From positions 1,736,001 through 1,800,000 of the forward strand of contig NZ_JASTWJ010000001.1 in NCBI RefSeq assembly GCF_030499515.1: DNA of 64,000 bases, given 5' to 3'. This DNA comes from Streptomyces sp. DT2A-34 (GTDB taxonomy: Bacteria > Actinomycetota > Actinomycetes > Streptomycetales > Streptomycetaceae). Shown piece after piece: positions 34,507 to 43,304 of the stretch. Each line of letters begins with the position of its first letter. Within the stretch, counting starts at the first letter, position 1. The position numbers and the translations under genes were made by a program. The notes below the pieces were generated by a model. It was not told where the DNA came from. It did not search any database and was given only the letters and a program-made list of their open reading frames with translations.

Positions 34507-36096
34507 GTGACCGTCCTGCACAACCCCGTCATCCGCGGCTTCGCCCCCGACCCCTCCCTGGTCCGGGTCGGCGACTGGTACTACGTGGCCACGAGCTCCT
34601 TCGAGTGGTTCCCGACGATCCCGATCCACCGCTCCCGGGACCTGGCCCACTGGGAGTACGCGGGCCACGTCCGGGGCGCGGCCCCCGGTGACTCCCTGGC
34701 CGGTGTCCCCGACTCGGGTGGCATCTGGGCGCCGTCGCTGAGCTGGGACGGGGAGCGGTTCTGGGTGGTGTACTCGGTCGTGCGCTCGGTGGGGACGCCG
34801 TACTTCGACCTGGACACGTACGTCTCCACGGCCACGGACGTCGACGGCAAGTGGAGCGCCCCGCGTCGCATCGCGAGCCATGGCTTCGACCCCGCGCTCT
34901 TCCCTCACGAGGGCCGGCTGTGGCTGCTCAACATGCAGAGCGACCACCGCCCGAGCGGGCAGCGTTTCGCCGGGATCGTCCTGACGGAGCTGGACCGCGA
35001 GACCCTGGCCCCGGTCGGTGACACACACCTGCTGCTCCAGCACGAACGCCTCATCGAGGGGCCGAAGTTGCTGAAGCGGGACGGCTGGTTCCACCTCGTG
35101 CTCGCCGAGGGCGGCACGGGGGTCGAGCACGGCGTGCTGGTGGCGCGCAGTCGGGCGATCACCGGCCCGTACGAGCTCGACAGCCAACCCCTGTTGACGA
35201 CACGCGACGATCCCTCGGTGCCGTTGCAGAAGGCCGGCCACGCGGAGCTGGTCGAGACGCCGGACGGCGAGTGGGTGATGAGCCACCTCACCGCACGGCC
35301 GTTGCAGACGCCGGACGGCCCGCGCTGCCCCCTCGGCCGGGAGACCGCGATCCAGGCGCTGACCTGGGACGACGCGGGCTGGCCCCGGCTGCGGCACGGG
35401 GGCTGGCACCCGGCGGTCGAGGTCGACGTACCGACATCTCCCGCCGAGCCGGAGCCCCGACCCACCGACACCGGCGACCCGTTGGGCTGGCCCTGGAGCA
35501 CCCTGCGCGGCTACGCCGACCCGAGCTGGGCCGACGCGACCACCCGCCCCGGCTGGATCCGGCTGCGCGGCCGGCACGGTCCCGAGTCGCGGTGGGCACA
35601 CAGTCTGCTGGCCCAGCGCATCACCGAGCACCGTGCGGAGGCCGAGGTCACCGTCGAGGCGCGGCCGCGCACGTTCACGCAGGCCGCCGGGCTGGTCCTG
35701 CGGTACAGCGCGGAGGCGTATCTCAGCCTCGACCTCACCTGGTCGGAGCCCGAGGGCGAGGGGCAGCACGGGCAGCAGTGGCGAGGCGAGGGCCGTACGG
35801 TGCTCAGCCTGGTGGAGCGTGAGGAGTTCGGCACCCGGCAGGCTGCCGTCGTGGAGGTGGACGCGAGCGCACCGCTGACCTTGGGCGTGACGGTGGACGA
35901 CGGCCGGGCACGGTTCTGGTACGTCCGCGGGGGCGTCCGCACGCCGGTCGGCCCGCCGCTGGACTTCACCAAGCTCTCCGACGACTACGGCTCCAAGTTG
36001 CGCTTCACCGGTGCGATGGCCGGCGTCCACGCGGTGGACCTGGTCGACTCGGCCTTCACGGCCGACTTCACGGGATTCCGCCTCACCTGCTGGTAG
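34507..36096 (+). CDS. GH43 beta-xylosidase-like enzyme
   Basis: A 529-residue cytoplasmic glycosidase (GTG start, no signal). The N-terminal propeller (about 1-300) starts HNPVIRGFAPDPSLVRVGDWYYVATSSFEWFP; the catalytic Asp15 (base), Asp128 (GFDPALF, pKa modulator) and Glu184 (EGPKLL, acid) are in place. Residues about 325-528 are the C-terminal beta-sandwich typical of GH43 beta-xylosidases (TFTQAAGLVLRYSAEAYLSLDLTW). The fold and length match the xylosidase subfamily; arabinofuranosidase side activity is common there. Its place behind a sugar importer suggests it hydrolyses the imported oligosaccharides. Confidence 0.9.
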   Translation: MTVLHNPVIRGFAPDPSLVRVGDWYYVATSSFEWFPTIPIHRSRDLAHWEYAGHVRGAAPGDSLAGVPDSGGIWAPSLSWDGERFWVVYSVVRSVGTPYFDLDTYVSTATDVDGKWSAPRRIASHGFDPALFPHEGRLWLLNMQSDHRPSGQRFAGIVLTELDRETLAPVGDTHLLLQHERLIEGPKLLKRDGWFHLVLAEGGTGVEHGVLVARSRAITGPYELDSQPLLTTRDDPSVPLQKAGHAELVETPDGEWVMSHLTARPLQTPDGPRCPLGRETAIQALTWDDAGWPRLRHGGWHPAVEVDVPTSPAEPEPRPTDTGDPLGWPWSTLRGYADPSWADATTRPGWIRLRGRHGPESRWAHSLLAQRITEHRAEAEVTVEARPRTFTQAAGLVLRYSAEAYLSLDLTWSEPEGEGQHGQQWRGEGRTVLSLVEREEFGTRQAAVVEVDASAPLTLGVTVDDGRARFWYVRGGVRTPVGPPLDFTKLSDDYGSKLRFTGAMAGVHAVDLVDSAFTADFTGFRLTCW

Positions 36097-36191
36097 CCCC
36101 AGGCCGCTCTTGAGCCTGTTCGAGGTTTCGAAAGTCGCGACCCGTGCATTCCTGCGAACTCCGGCCTCTTCCGGAGTCCTCGCGGCGAACC

Positions 36192-36212
36192 TAGGGTAGG
36201 AAGCGCTTACTG
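36192..36212 (+). promoter_or_regulatory. Promoter/operator block TANGGTAG-GCGCTT
   Basis: TAGGGTAG (36192-36199) followed by GAAGCGCTTACTG, with the perfect palindrome AAGCGCTT at 36201-36208. It matches the block at 28523 in 17 of 21 positions and lies 58 bases before the LacI start. TTTCGAAA (36126-36133) and CGAAACTTTTC (36225-36235) nearby are further GAAA/TTTC-type elements. Confidence 0.6.
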
Positions 36213-36269
36213 TTTCCGGCTGGTCGAAACTTTTCAAGGCCCTCGGGCGGGCCGGAGAGGTGGTTCCCG

Positions 36270-37325
36270 ATGGTCCGTACGGGCAGTGCGAGCATGGCGG
36301 CCGGGCCGACCCTGGCCGTCGTGGCCCGCGAGGCCGGGGTGTCCGTGCCGACCGCGTCCAAGGTGGTCAACGGCCGGGAGGACGTGGCCCCCGAGACCCG
36401 CCGCCGGGTCACCGAGGCGCTGGACCGGCTCGGCTATGTCCGCAGACCCCGCTTCGACGCGGCGAAGACGCCGGGCCTGGTCGACCTTGTCGTGCACTCC
36501 TTGGACACCTCGTGGTCGGGCGCGGTGTTGCACGGTGTGGAGGCGGCGGCCCATGACGCGGGCCTGGAGGTGGTGGTCTCGGCCGGGCTGACCCGGACGC
36601 GGGGCGGGCGCCCGGAGCGCGGCTGGCTGGACAAGCTCATCGCGCGCGGCTCGTCGGGGGTGCTGTTCAACCTGGCCGAGCTGACGGCGTCGCAGTACGC
36701 GTGGCTGGAGCAGCACCGCATCCCGTTCGTGATGATCGACCCGGTGCTGGAACCGCCGCCGGGCGTGGTGTCGGTGGGCGCGGCGAACTGGCACGGCGGC
36801 GTCATCGCGACCGAGCACCTCCTGGCGCTCGGCCACGAACGCATCGCCGTCATCGCCGGTCACCAGCGCAAGATGTGCAGCACCGCCCGGGTGGCCGGCT
36901 ACCGCTCGGCGCTCGCCTCGGCCGGGGTGCGGCACCGCCCCGAGTACGTCCGGCACGCGGGCTTCGACGAGGGCGTCGCCCGCCGCCGCATGCTGGACCT
37001 CCTCGACCTGCCCGAACCGCCGACGGCCGTCTTCGTCTGCTCGGACCGGATGGCCCTCGGGGTCTACGAGGCGCTGGCGGAACGGGGGTTGAGCGTGCCG
37101 GACGACATAAGCGTCGTAGGCTTCGACGACCTGCCGGAGGCCCGCTGGATCGCCCCGGCCCTCACCACGGTCCGCCAGCCGCTGTCGGAGATGGCGGCGA
37201 CGGCGCTGCGGCTGCTGGTGCGGATGATGGACGGGGACCGGCCGGAGAGTACGCGGACGGAGTTGTCGACACGGTTGGTGCAGCGGTCGAGCACGGCCGG
37301 ACCGCGCGATCGATCTCCTTGCTGA
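36270..37325 (+). CDS. LacI-family transcriptional regulator
   Basis: A 351-residue repressor starting MVRTGSASMAAGPTLAVVAREAGVSVPTASKVVNGREDV split by HTH helices at residues 14-55. It differs from the other two LacI proteins in the recognition helix (VPTASKVVNG instead of VASVSRVLSG), so it should read a different operator; the AAGCGCTT block in its own promoter is the obvious candidate. Effector domain: GLVDLVVHSLDTSWSGAVLHGVE, SVVGFDDLPEARWIAPALTTVRQPLSEMAATALRLL. It resembles the xylose/xylobiose-type regulators of Streptomyces and follows a xylosidase gene. Confidence 0.9.
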   Translation: MVRTGSASMAAGPTLAVVAREAGVSVPTASKVVNGREDVAPETRRRVTEALDRLGYVRRPRFDAAKTPGLVDLVVHSLDTSWSGAVLHGVEAAAHDAGLEVVVSAGLTRTRGGRPERGWLDKLIARGSSGVLFNLAELTASQYAWLEQHRIPFVMIDPVLEPPPGVVSVGAANWHGGVIATEHLLALGHERIAVIAGHQRKMCSTARVAGYRSALASAGVRHRPEYVRHAGFDEGVARRRMLDLLDLPEPPTAVFVCSDRMALGVYEALAERGLSVPDDISVVGFDDLPEARWIAPALTTVRQPLSEMAATALRLLVRMMDGDRPESTRTELSTRLVQRSSTAGPRDRSPC

Positions 37326-37339
37326 GTCCGTCCGTTGCC

Positions 37340-37703
37340 CTGTGCCCTGATCATGTTCAGCGCCGTACCCGCACCGCGGATCCGCTCCACGAACCGGGTG
37401 CGGTCGCCGAAGGACAGCATCACCGCCGCCGGCCCGTGCTCCAGCGACCGCGCGACCGTGCCCTCGTCGATCGCCCAGGTCTGAAAGCCGATGCCCCAGG
37501 GCTTACCGGCGCCTTCGTCGGCCAGGACCGGCAGTTCGCGGGCCGGCCGGTCCTCGTCGCCGTTTCCGCTGCCCAGCAGCCCGAGGCCGCCACCGCGCGA
37601 GACCGCCGCGGTCCGGGCACCGGCCGGCCGACCCGCCCATCGAGGCGAGGGCAATCGGATGCTCCACACCGGACCGCTCCGTGAACGCCGTCGACAGTCC
37701 CAT
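37340..37703 (-). pseudogene. Nitronate monooxygenase remnant
   Basis: On the minus strand the frame from 37703 reads MGLSTAFTERSGVEHPIALASMGGSAG, the typical start of the nitronate monooxygenase (2-nitropropane dioxygenase) family; homology continues in another frame as TAAVSRGGGLGLLGSGNGD, LPVLADEG and WGIGFQTWAIDEGTVARSLEHGPAAVMLSFGDRTRF split over about 37640-37345. The protein then stops resembling the family near GTALN. A frameshift after the N-terminus and loss of about two thirds of the C-terminal part make it non-functional. It fills the gap between the LacI gene and the ferritin-like gene. Confidence 0.8.
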
Positions 37704-37960
37704 GCCCGCGATCCTCACCCACGGCAACTGCCGTTCGCCGCGGAATCGACGGACTCTCGGCGCGGCGAACGCCCCCTCGCGGCGGGCGTCCGCATGGGGA
37801 CCGCGCGCGTTGGACCGACAGGGTGGTCGATGCGCCGCACGGCTCGTCTGCCCTGGTGGCGGCGGTGATGGCTGCTAGCTTCGCGAGCTGTCGGAGGGGT
37901 CCCGCGTGCGTCGAGCAGAGCGGGACCATGGCCATGAGAGGCGAGGCGAGGGTGACGGGT

Positions 37961-39112
37961 ATGGGCGAAGAGCCGGACGAGCCGGCGGTTTCTCCGTTCA
38001 GGCGCAGGAGTTTCCTGGCGTCGGCCGCTCTGGCGGCAGGCGCGCCGGCGGCGGTCGCCGGTTCCGCGCAGGCTGCCGGGCTGCCGGAGAGCGGGCCGCT
38101 TGCCGCGCCCGGCCTCGGGTCCGTGGCGCGTCTGCTGGCCGTGCCCCAGGAGGGCCGCGGGGTCGCCTGGCTCAGGTCGGCCCTTCAGGTCGCCGTGGGA
38201 CTCGAACTCGCGACCATTCCGCCCTACTTGTGCGGCCTGTGGTCCGTCAAGGACCGCGGCAGCGAGGTCGCGCGGCTCATCCAGCGCATCGTCGGCGACG
38301 AGATGTACCACCTGGGCATCGCCTGCAACCTGCTCGTGGCCGTGGGCGGCCGGCCGCAGATCAAGGCCGCCGCACCCGTCTTCCCCGGCCCGCTTCCCGG
38401 CGGTGTGCGGGCCGGCGTGACGGTCTACCTGTCGGGCCTGACCAAGCCGTTCGTACGCGACGTGATGATGGCGATCGAGGCCCCCGAAGAGTCGCTCGTC
38501 CGCAACGCGCGCCCCTCGCCCACCGTCGGCGAGTTCTACGCCGACGTGCTGAAGGCGTTCCAGGTGGTGCAGCCGGAACTGTCGGTGCGGGGGCAGCTGT
38601 CCCAGTACGTCTTCGCCGACGACCTGTATCCGGTCGAGACCCTCGACGACGTCGAGAGCGCCATCGGGATCATCAGGGAGCAGGGCGAGGGCACCTCCAG
38701 TTCCCCGTCCGATTCCTTCGAGGACGACCACCCGGCGCACTACTACGCCTTCGGCGAGATCTACTACGGCCGGGAGCTGCGCGAGACCGACGACGGCTGG
38801 AGGTACGTGGGCGGGCCCGTCCCCTTCCCCGAGGTGCGCCCCATGGCCCGGATCCCGGTCGGCGGCTGGCCCCACCCACCGGTCCACGTCGGACGGCTCC
38901 TGTTCCGCTTCGACGCCACCTACAGCACCGTGCTCGACACCCTTGACGCGGCCTGGGCCGGCGGCGGCCACCGCACCCTGGGCGCCGCCATCCACGCCAT
39001 GCGCGGCCTGGAGGACCCGGCCGTGGAACTGATGGAGACCCCACTCCGCTACGCCCCGGGCACCTACGGCCCCCAGTTCCGCGCACTGCGCAAGCTGCGC
39101 CGCGACTCGTGA
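37961..39112 (+). CDS. Exported ferritin-like domain protein
   Basis: About 383 residues from ATG 37961; starts at 37928, 37934 (ATG) and 37952 (GTG) are also possible. A twin-arginine signal (FRRRSFLASAALAAGAPAAVAG) precedes a ferritin-like four-helix domain (about 60-290) with metal-binding-type motifs ELATIPPYLCGLW and RIVGDEMYHLGIACNLLVAVGG (Glu, ExxH). Such domains occur in the VioB/RebD-type iminophenyl-pyruvate dimer synthases and in stand-alone proteins of unknown role. Residues 290-383 are less distinctive. Export by Tat would fit a metal cofactor loaded in the cytoplasm. A 7-base inverted repeat GTCCCGC/GCGGGAC (37899-37926) lies just upstream. No pigment gene cluster surrounds it. 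Confidence 0.78.
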   Translation: MGEEPDEPAVSPFRRRSFLASAALAAGAPAAVAGSAQAAGLPESGPLAAPGLGSVARLLAVPQEGRGVAWLRSALQVAVGLELATIPPYLCGLWSVKDRGSEVARLIQRIVGDEMYHLGIACNLLVAVGGRPQIKAAAPVFPGPLPGGVRAGVTVYLSGLTKPFVRDVMMAIEAPEESLVRNARPSPTVGEFYADVLKAFQVVQPELSVRGQLSQYVFADDLYPVETLDDVESAIGIIREQGEGTSSSPSDSFEDDHPAHYYAFGEIYYGRELRETDDGWRYVGGPVPFPEVRPMARIPVGGWPHPPVHVGRLLFRFDATYSTVLDTLDAAWAGGGHRTLGAAIHAMRGLEDPAVELMETPLRYAPGTYGPQFRALRKLRRDS

Positions 39113-39124
39113 CGCCGTTACGCC

Positions 39125-39152
39125 GGGTCCCGGGTCCCGGGACCCGGGACCC
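39125..39152. terminator. 28-base perfect palindrome, convergent terminator
   Basis: GGGTCCCGGGTCCC followed directly by GGGACCCGGGACCC. It sits between two convergent genes (stops at 39112 and 39182) and can form a very stable hairpin on either strand; there is no T-tract. It is also a run of alternating GGGTCCC-type units, so slippage is possible. Confidence 0.75.
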
Positions 39153-39181
39153 GGGACCACGATCGGCGCTGCGCCTCCGCC

Positions 39182-42028
39182 CTAACCCGCCGTCGAGCCG
39201 TCCAGTTCCCGCAGGAGTGTGCGGAGTTGGGTCACGTCCGCTTCGGGTGCGTTGATGTCGAGGTAGATGGCGAGGGCCTCGTGCAGGGTCTGGCGAGCCG
39301 GTTGCACGGCGCCTGTCGCGCTGTGGGTCTGGCTCAGGTGGACCAGGGTCTCGGCCTCGTTGTAGCGGTGGCCGAGGGCGCGGTTGAGGGCCAGGCTGTG
39401 CTCGTAGCAGTCGACGGCGTTCGGGTGGTCGCCGAGCTGGTGGTAGGCGTAGCCGAGGGTGTCCCAGGTGGCGGCCTGGCCTCGTTCGTCGCCCAGCTCG
39501 CGCTGGATGGCCAGGGCCTGCCGGCAGTGGCGTACCGCTGCGGCGTGGTCGCCGAGCCGGGTGTGGTCCCAGGCCACCGCGTTCAGGGCGCGGGCCCGTC
39601 CCGGGAGGTTTCCGAGTGAGGTGAACAGGTCCACGGCGCGCTGGTCGTGCCTGAGGGCGGCGGGCTTGTCGTCCTGCCGTTCGTACAGCCAGCCCAGGGC
39701 GAGGTGGGTGTGGGCGGCCGAGCGGAGGTCGCCGTCGGCCTCCGACAGGGCGAGCGCGTGGGCCAGTTGCTGGTGGGCCTCGGTGAGGCGGGCGGTCTCC
39801 GTGCACGCCCAGGCCAGGGCCCGGTGCGACTCGGCCCGGGCGGCCGGGTCCCCGAGCCGGACGGCGGCGGCGAGGGCGGTGGTGTGGACGGCGGTGACGT
39901 CGGCCCAGCGTCCCCGGCGGGCGAGGAAGGTGGTGAGGGCCCAGGCCAGCCGCCATGCCTGGGCGTCGTGTCCGGTGCGTACGGCGTGGTCGACGGCCGC
40001 CGTGAGGACGGTGTGCTCGCGGGTGAACCAGGCCATGGCCTGGTCGTGCGTGGTGAGTTCCTCGGGTCGGGCGCCGTCCGCCGCCGGGGCCGGCGCAAGC
40101 GGGTCGCGGTGGGGCAGCAGGAGGCGGTCGGCGGCGTATGCCGTGTGCGCGTAGTGGTCGAGTACGCGGGTGAGGGCGGCGTCCGCTTCGGTGGGGGGCG
40201 CCTCCGCCTTCGCCAGTTCGAGGGCGTACGCCCGCAGCAGGTCGTGGCAGGTGAAGCGGCCGGGGACGTGTTCCTGCACGAGGTGGTGGGCCTGGAGGCG
40301 GCGCAGCCGGGTGCGGAGCAGGGCGGGCGGCAGTGCGGTGAGGCTCGCGGCGGCCGGCAGGCCGATGTCGGTGCCGGGTGCCTGGGCGAGCCGGCGGAAG
40401 ACCCGGGCGGTGTCGGGGTCCAGGGCCAGGTAGGAGGAGGCGAGGACGGTGCGTACGTCACCGCTCGTCTCGCCGGTCTCCAGGGCGTCGAGCCGGGTTG
40501 CCGTGTCGCGCAGTTCGGCGGCCAGGGCGGTGAGGGTGAGGACCGGGTTGGTGGTGACGCGGGCGGCGAGGACGCTGACGGCCAGCGGCAGCCCGGCGCA
40601 GTGGTGGAGGAGCTCCGCCGCCGCCTCGGGTTCGGCGGCGATCCGGTCGGCGCCGATGCGGCGGACGAGCAGCTCGCGCGCCTCGGTGCCGTCGAGCGTG
40701 TCCAGGGTGAGTCGGCCGACGCCGTGGGAGGCGGCGAGTCCGGGGAGCTGGTGTCGGCTGGTGATGAGGACCGTGCAGGCGGGGCTGCCCGGCAGCAGGG
40801 GCAGCACCTGGTCGCTGTCGCGGGCGTTGTCGAGCACGACCAGTAATCGCCGGTCCGCGGTGAGGCTGCGGTACAGCGCGGCCTGGGACTGCGGGGCGGT
40901 GGGCAGGCCGGCGGGGTCGGTGCCGAGGGCCTCCAGGAAACCCCGCATGACCACGTACGGGTCCGCCGGCTCGCCGGAGGGGGTGAAGCCGCGCAGATCG
41001 GCGTACAACTGGCCGTCGGGGAAGAGGTCCTGCTGGTCGTGGGCCCAGCGCAGCGCCAGCCAGGTCTTGCCGACGCCGCCGGTGCCGCAGATCGCCACGG
41101 TCAGGACGCTGCCGCCGTCCGGCTTGCCCTGTGGGGCCAACAGCTTGTCCAGGCGGGCGAGTTCGCTGCCGCGTCCGGTGAACAGGGGTGGCGGGGCGGG
41201 TAGTTGTCGCGGGTGAGCCGTGGTGGTGGCGCGGGCGGAGTTCGGCTTGTCGCTTCTTGCCGGTGGCGCGAGCCGCGGATCCGAGGTCAGGATCCGCTGG
41301 TACAACTCCCGCAGCGGGGGCCCCGGGTCGATGCCCAGCTCGTCGGCGAGACGACGCCGTACGACCTGATAGTGCCCGAGGGCGTCGGCGGGGCGCCCGC
41401 CGCGGTAGAGGGCGAGCATCAGCTGGGCGGCGAGCCGCTCGTCCAGCGGGTGGCTGTCGGCGAGGGCCGGCAGGGTGGCCAGCAGGTCGGCGTGGCGGCC
41501 GCGACGCAACTGGACGTCGGCCCGGTCCAGGACGGCGGCGAGCCGTTCCACCTGGGCGGTCTCGCGCTGGGCCGCGAACCAGGGGCTGTCCATGCCGGGA
41601 CACATCTCACCCCGCCACAGCGCGAGGGCCTCCTCGAACAGGCGCGCCGCCTCGTCGTCGTCCCCCGCGTGCGCGGCGGTGCGCGCCTGGGCGGCGAGGG
41701 CCCGGAAGCGGTGCAGGTCGGCGGCCGAAGGCGCGACGACCAGCTCGTACCCTCCCGACCGCCGCGCGATCCGCGCCTCCTCGGCCACGGGCCGCAACGC
41801 CCGGCGCAGCCTGGAGAGGTAGCTGTACAGCGTCTCCCGGGCGCGCTGCGGCGGCCTCTCCCCCCACACCCGGTCGACGAGTCGGTCCACCGTCACCACG
41901 TGGTTGGCCTCGCACACCAGTACCGCGAGCACGCACTGCTGCCGCGCCGGCCCCTGATCCAGCCGGTGGCCGTCGACCAGGACCTCGACCCCGCCCAGCA
42001 CACGGAACTCCACGGCCACATGCACCAC
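39182..42028 (-). CDS. AfsR/SARP-family regulator with NB-ARC and TPR
   Basis: A 948-residue regulator. Order: winged-helix DNA-binding domain of OmpR type (about 1-98, LDQGPARQQCVLAVLVCEAN, RARETLYSYLSRLRRAL), bacterial transcriptional activation domain (about 100-250, PGMDSPWFAAQRE, LDERLAAQLMLALYRGGR), NB-ARC ATPase (about 285-560; P-loop CGTGGVGKTWLALRWAHD, LLVVLDNARDSDQVLPLLPG, VLITSRHQL) and C-terminal TPRs (about 700-935). The start is GTG 42028 with GTG 42025 as alternative. This architecture equals that of AfsR, a global activator of secondary metabolism. It diverges from a small secreted protein, and direct repeats in the shared promoter suggest a SARP site. Confidence 0.93.
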   Translation of the reverse strand: MVHVAVEFRVLGGVEVLVDGHRLDQGPARQQCVLAVLVCEANHVVTVDRLVDRVWGERPPQRARETLYSYLSRLRRALRPVAEEARIARRSGGYELVVAPSAADLHRFRALAAQARTAAHAGDDDEAARLFEEALALWRGEMCPGMDSPWFAAQRETAQVERLAAVLDRADVQLRRGRHADLLATLPALADSHPLDERLAAQLMLALYRGGRPADALGHYQVVRRRLADELGIDPGPPLRELYQRILTSDPRLAPPARSDKPNSARATTTAHPRQLPAPPPLFTGRGSELARLDKLLAPQGKPDGGSVLTVAICGTGGVGKTWLALRWAHDQQDLFPDGQLYADLRGFTPSGEPADPYVVMRGFLEALGTDPAGLPTAPQSQAALYRSLTADRRLLVVLDNARDSDQVLPLLPGSPACTVLITSRHQLPGLAASHGVGRLTLDTLDGTEARELLVRRIGADRIAAEPEAAAELLHHCAGLPLAVSVLAARVTTNPVLTLTALAAELRDTATRLDALETGETSGDVRTVLASSYLALDPDTARVFRRLAQAPGTDIGLPAAASLTALPPALLRTRLRRLQAHHLVQEHVPGRFTCHDLLRAYALELAKAEAPPTEADAALTRVLDHYAHTAYAADRLLLPHRDPLAPAPAADGARPEELTTHDQAMAWFTREHTVLTAAVDHAVRTGHDAQAWRLAWALTTFLARRGRWADVTAVHTTALAAAVRLGDPAARAESHRALAWACTETARLTEAHQQLAHALALSEADGDLRSAAHTHLALGWLYERQDDKPAALRHDQRAVDLFTSLGNLPGRARALNAVAWDHTRLGDHAAAVRHCRQALAIQRELGDERGQAATWDTLGYAYHQLGDHPNAVDCYEHSLALNRALGHRYNEAETLVHLSQTHSATGAVQPARQTLHEALAIYLDINAPEADVTQLRTLLRELDGSTAG

Positions 42029-42068
42029 CCCCCAGGCAGGATCCTAGGACCGAAGCAAGCGGCTCTGA

Positions 42069-42120
42069 CCAGCTAATTCCAGCTCTTTTCAAGGTTTGGC
42101 CAGGGTCGCCCGGCCAGGGT
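42069..42120. promoter_or_regulatory. Direct repeats in SARP divergent promoter
   Basis: CCAGCT at 42069 and 42079 (10-base step) and GGCCAGGGT at 42098 and 42112 (14-base step). SARP proteins bind short direct repeats spaced by about one helical turn close to the -35 region. Located between the AfsR-like gene and the small secreted-protein gene. Confidence 0.4.
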
Positions 42121-42192
42121 GGTGGCCATCTCGTCAGGCAGGTCCGGTGACGGTCGGCCGGAGGAGACACCGACCATGACAAAGGAGCCGGG

Positions 42193-42570
42193 ATGCGTAC
42201 TCGTCATCTGATCGGAACCACCCTCGCCACTGCGGCGCTCTTCGTCGGCGTGGCGGCCGCGCCCGCGCAGGCGGCCGAGAACCCCTTGTCGACCACAGGT
42301 GCACAGGGGATGGTCAGCTTCTACAGCATGTACGTCCGGGCCTGCGACACCCTCAAGGACGGCAGGCGGGCCGTCGCCCAGGCCGTGAACCAGACCACGG
42401 GTGAATACCTCGGCGGGGCGGAGGACACGGGCGGTGCCGACGGAGCGTGCGCCTTCGACTACTTCACGGAGAAGCCCTCCCGCGGCGACGTCATCTACCT
42501 GGCCGTGTGGCGCCAGGACGGCGCCGGCGGATGGCAGGAGGACTTCCGCTACACGACTTGGACGTACTGA
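42193..42570 (+). CDS. Small secreted protein, unknown
   Basis: A 125-residue exported protein with a clear Sec signal (MRTRHLIGTTLATAALFVGV, AQA cleavage near 29), leaving a mature domain of about 97 residues with two Cys (VRACDTL, GACAFDY) that could form a disulfide, and several aromatic residues at the end (DFRYTTWTY). ATG follows AAAGGAG at 6 bases. I recognise no family. Its position divergent to the AfsR-like regulator makes it a likely direct target; a strong terminator follows. Confidence 0.82.
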   Translation: MRTRHLIGTTLATAALFVGVAAAPAQAAENPLSTTGAQGMVSFYSMYVRACDTLKDGRRAVAQAVNQTTGEYLGGAEDTGGADGACAFDYFTEKPSRGDVIYLAVWRQDGAGGWQEDFRYTTWTY

Positions 42571-42613
42571 GCCCTCTCGCGGTGCTCGCTGACCAACCTG
42601 GGGACGGGGGAAT

Positions 42614-42647
42614 GACGGAGGGCCACTTCGAGGAGTGGCCCTCCGTC
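42614..42647. terminator. Perfect 13-base-stem bidirectional terminator
   Basis: GACGGAGGGCCAC, an 8-base loop, then GTGGCCCTCCGTC. It lies between the convergent stops at 42570 and 42654, so it can serve both genes. Confidence 0.85.
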
Positions 42648-42653
42648 GTGCGT

Positions 42654-43301
42654 CTAGGCCCGTTTCGCCGCCCAGTCGATCCCGCCGAGCAGGTGGGCGC
42701 GGAAGTCCGGGTCCGCGTACGCCTCGGCGGCATGCCCGAGCGCCGTGTAGAAGACGCGCCCCGATCCCTGCTCACGGCACCACACCAGCGGATGGTCCGC
42801 GCCCATGCCGCCACCGCCGTACGACGACTCGTCGGCGCAGGCCAGCACCCGTACCGCGCCTCGGGGGTTGCTGCGGAAGTCGTACCACTCGTCGACGAAA
42901 CCCCATACGGCCGGCAGGTGCCGGGTGGCCGGATGGTGGCGGTCCTCCACGATCACCTTGCCGGGCTGGTACTCGGGGTGCCGGTCGAACCGCGCGCCCA
43001 ACAGCTCGCCGTAGTACGGCCAGTCGTACTCGGTGCAGGCCGCCGCGTGCACGCCGACGAAGCCGCCGCCCGACTCGACGTACGCGGCGAGCCGTTCCCG
43101 CCCGGCGGGGGTGAGCACCTCGCCGCTGGTGGAGAGGAAGACGACGGCCGCGTAACCGTCGAGGGGTTGCTCGAAGGCCGCGGGATCCTCGGTGTGGTCC
43201 ACCTCGAAGTCGCCGAGGGTGCGGACGGCCTCGACGCCGGCCGGGATGGAGTCGTGCCGGTAGGCGGTGGTGCGGGTGTGGACGAGGAGTCGTGCGGCCA
43301 T
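42654..43301 (-). CDS. ThuA-like domain protein
   Basis: A 215-residue cytoplasmic protein starting MAARLLVHTRTTAYRHDSIP at 43301. It has the ThuA-like glutamine-amidotransferase fold: YAAVVFLSTSGEVLTPAGRERLAAYVESGGGFVGVHAAACTEYDWP split over residues 50-95, VIVEDRHHPATRHLP and GRVFYTALGHAAEAYADPDFRAHLLGGIDWA. ThuA proteins lack the amidotransferase Cys in the usual place and are linked to sugar (trehalose, sucrose) catabolism, but no reaction is established. Divergent from the DUF5954 gene across a palindrome-rich promoter. Confidence 0.88.
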   Translation of the reverse strand: MAARLLVHTRTTAYRHDSIPAGVEAVRTLGDFEVDHTEDPAAFEQPLDGYAAVVFLSTSGEVLTPAGRERLAAYVESGGGFVGVHAAACTEYDWPYYGELLGARFDRHPEYQPGKVIVEDRHHPATRHLPAVWGFVDEWYDFRSNPRGAVRVLACADESSYGGGGMGADHPLVWCREQGSGRVFYTALGHAAEAYADPDFRAHLLGGIDWAAKRA

Positions 43302-43304
43302 ACG

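Noticed and set aside
39125..39152. GGGTCCC units as a possible CRISPR or tandem array
   Set aside because: No spacers; it is a single perfect palindrome between convergent genes and best explained as a terminator.
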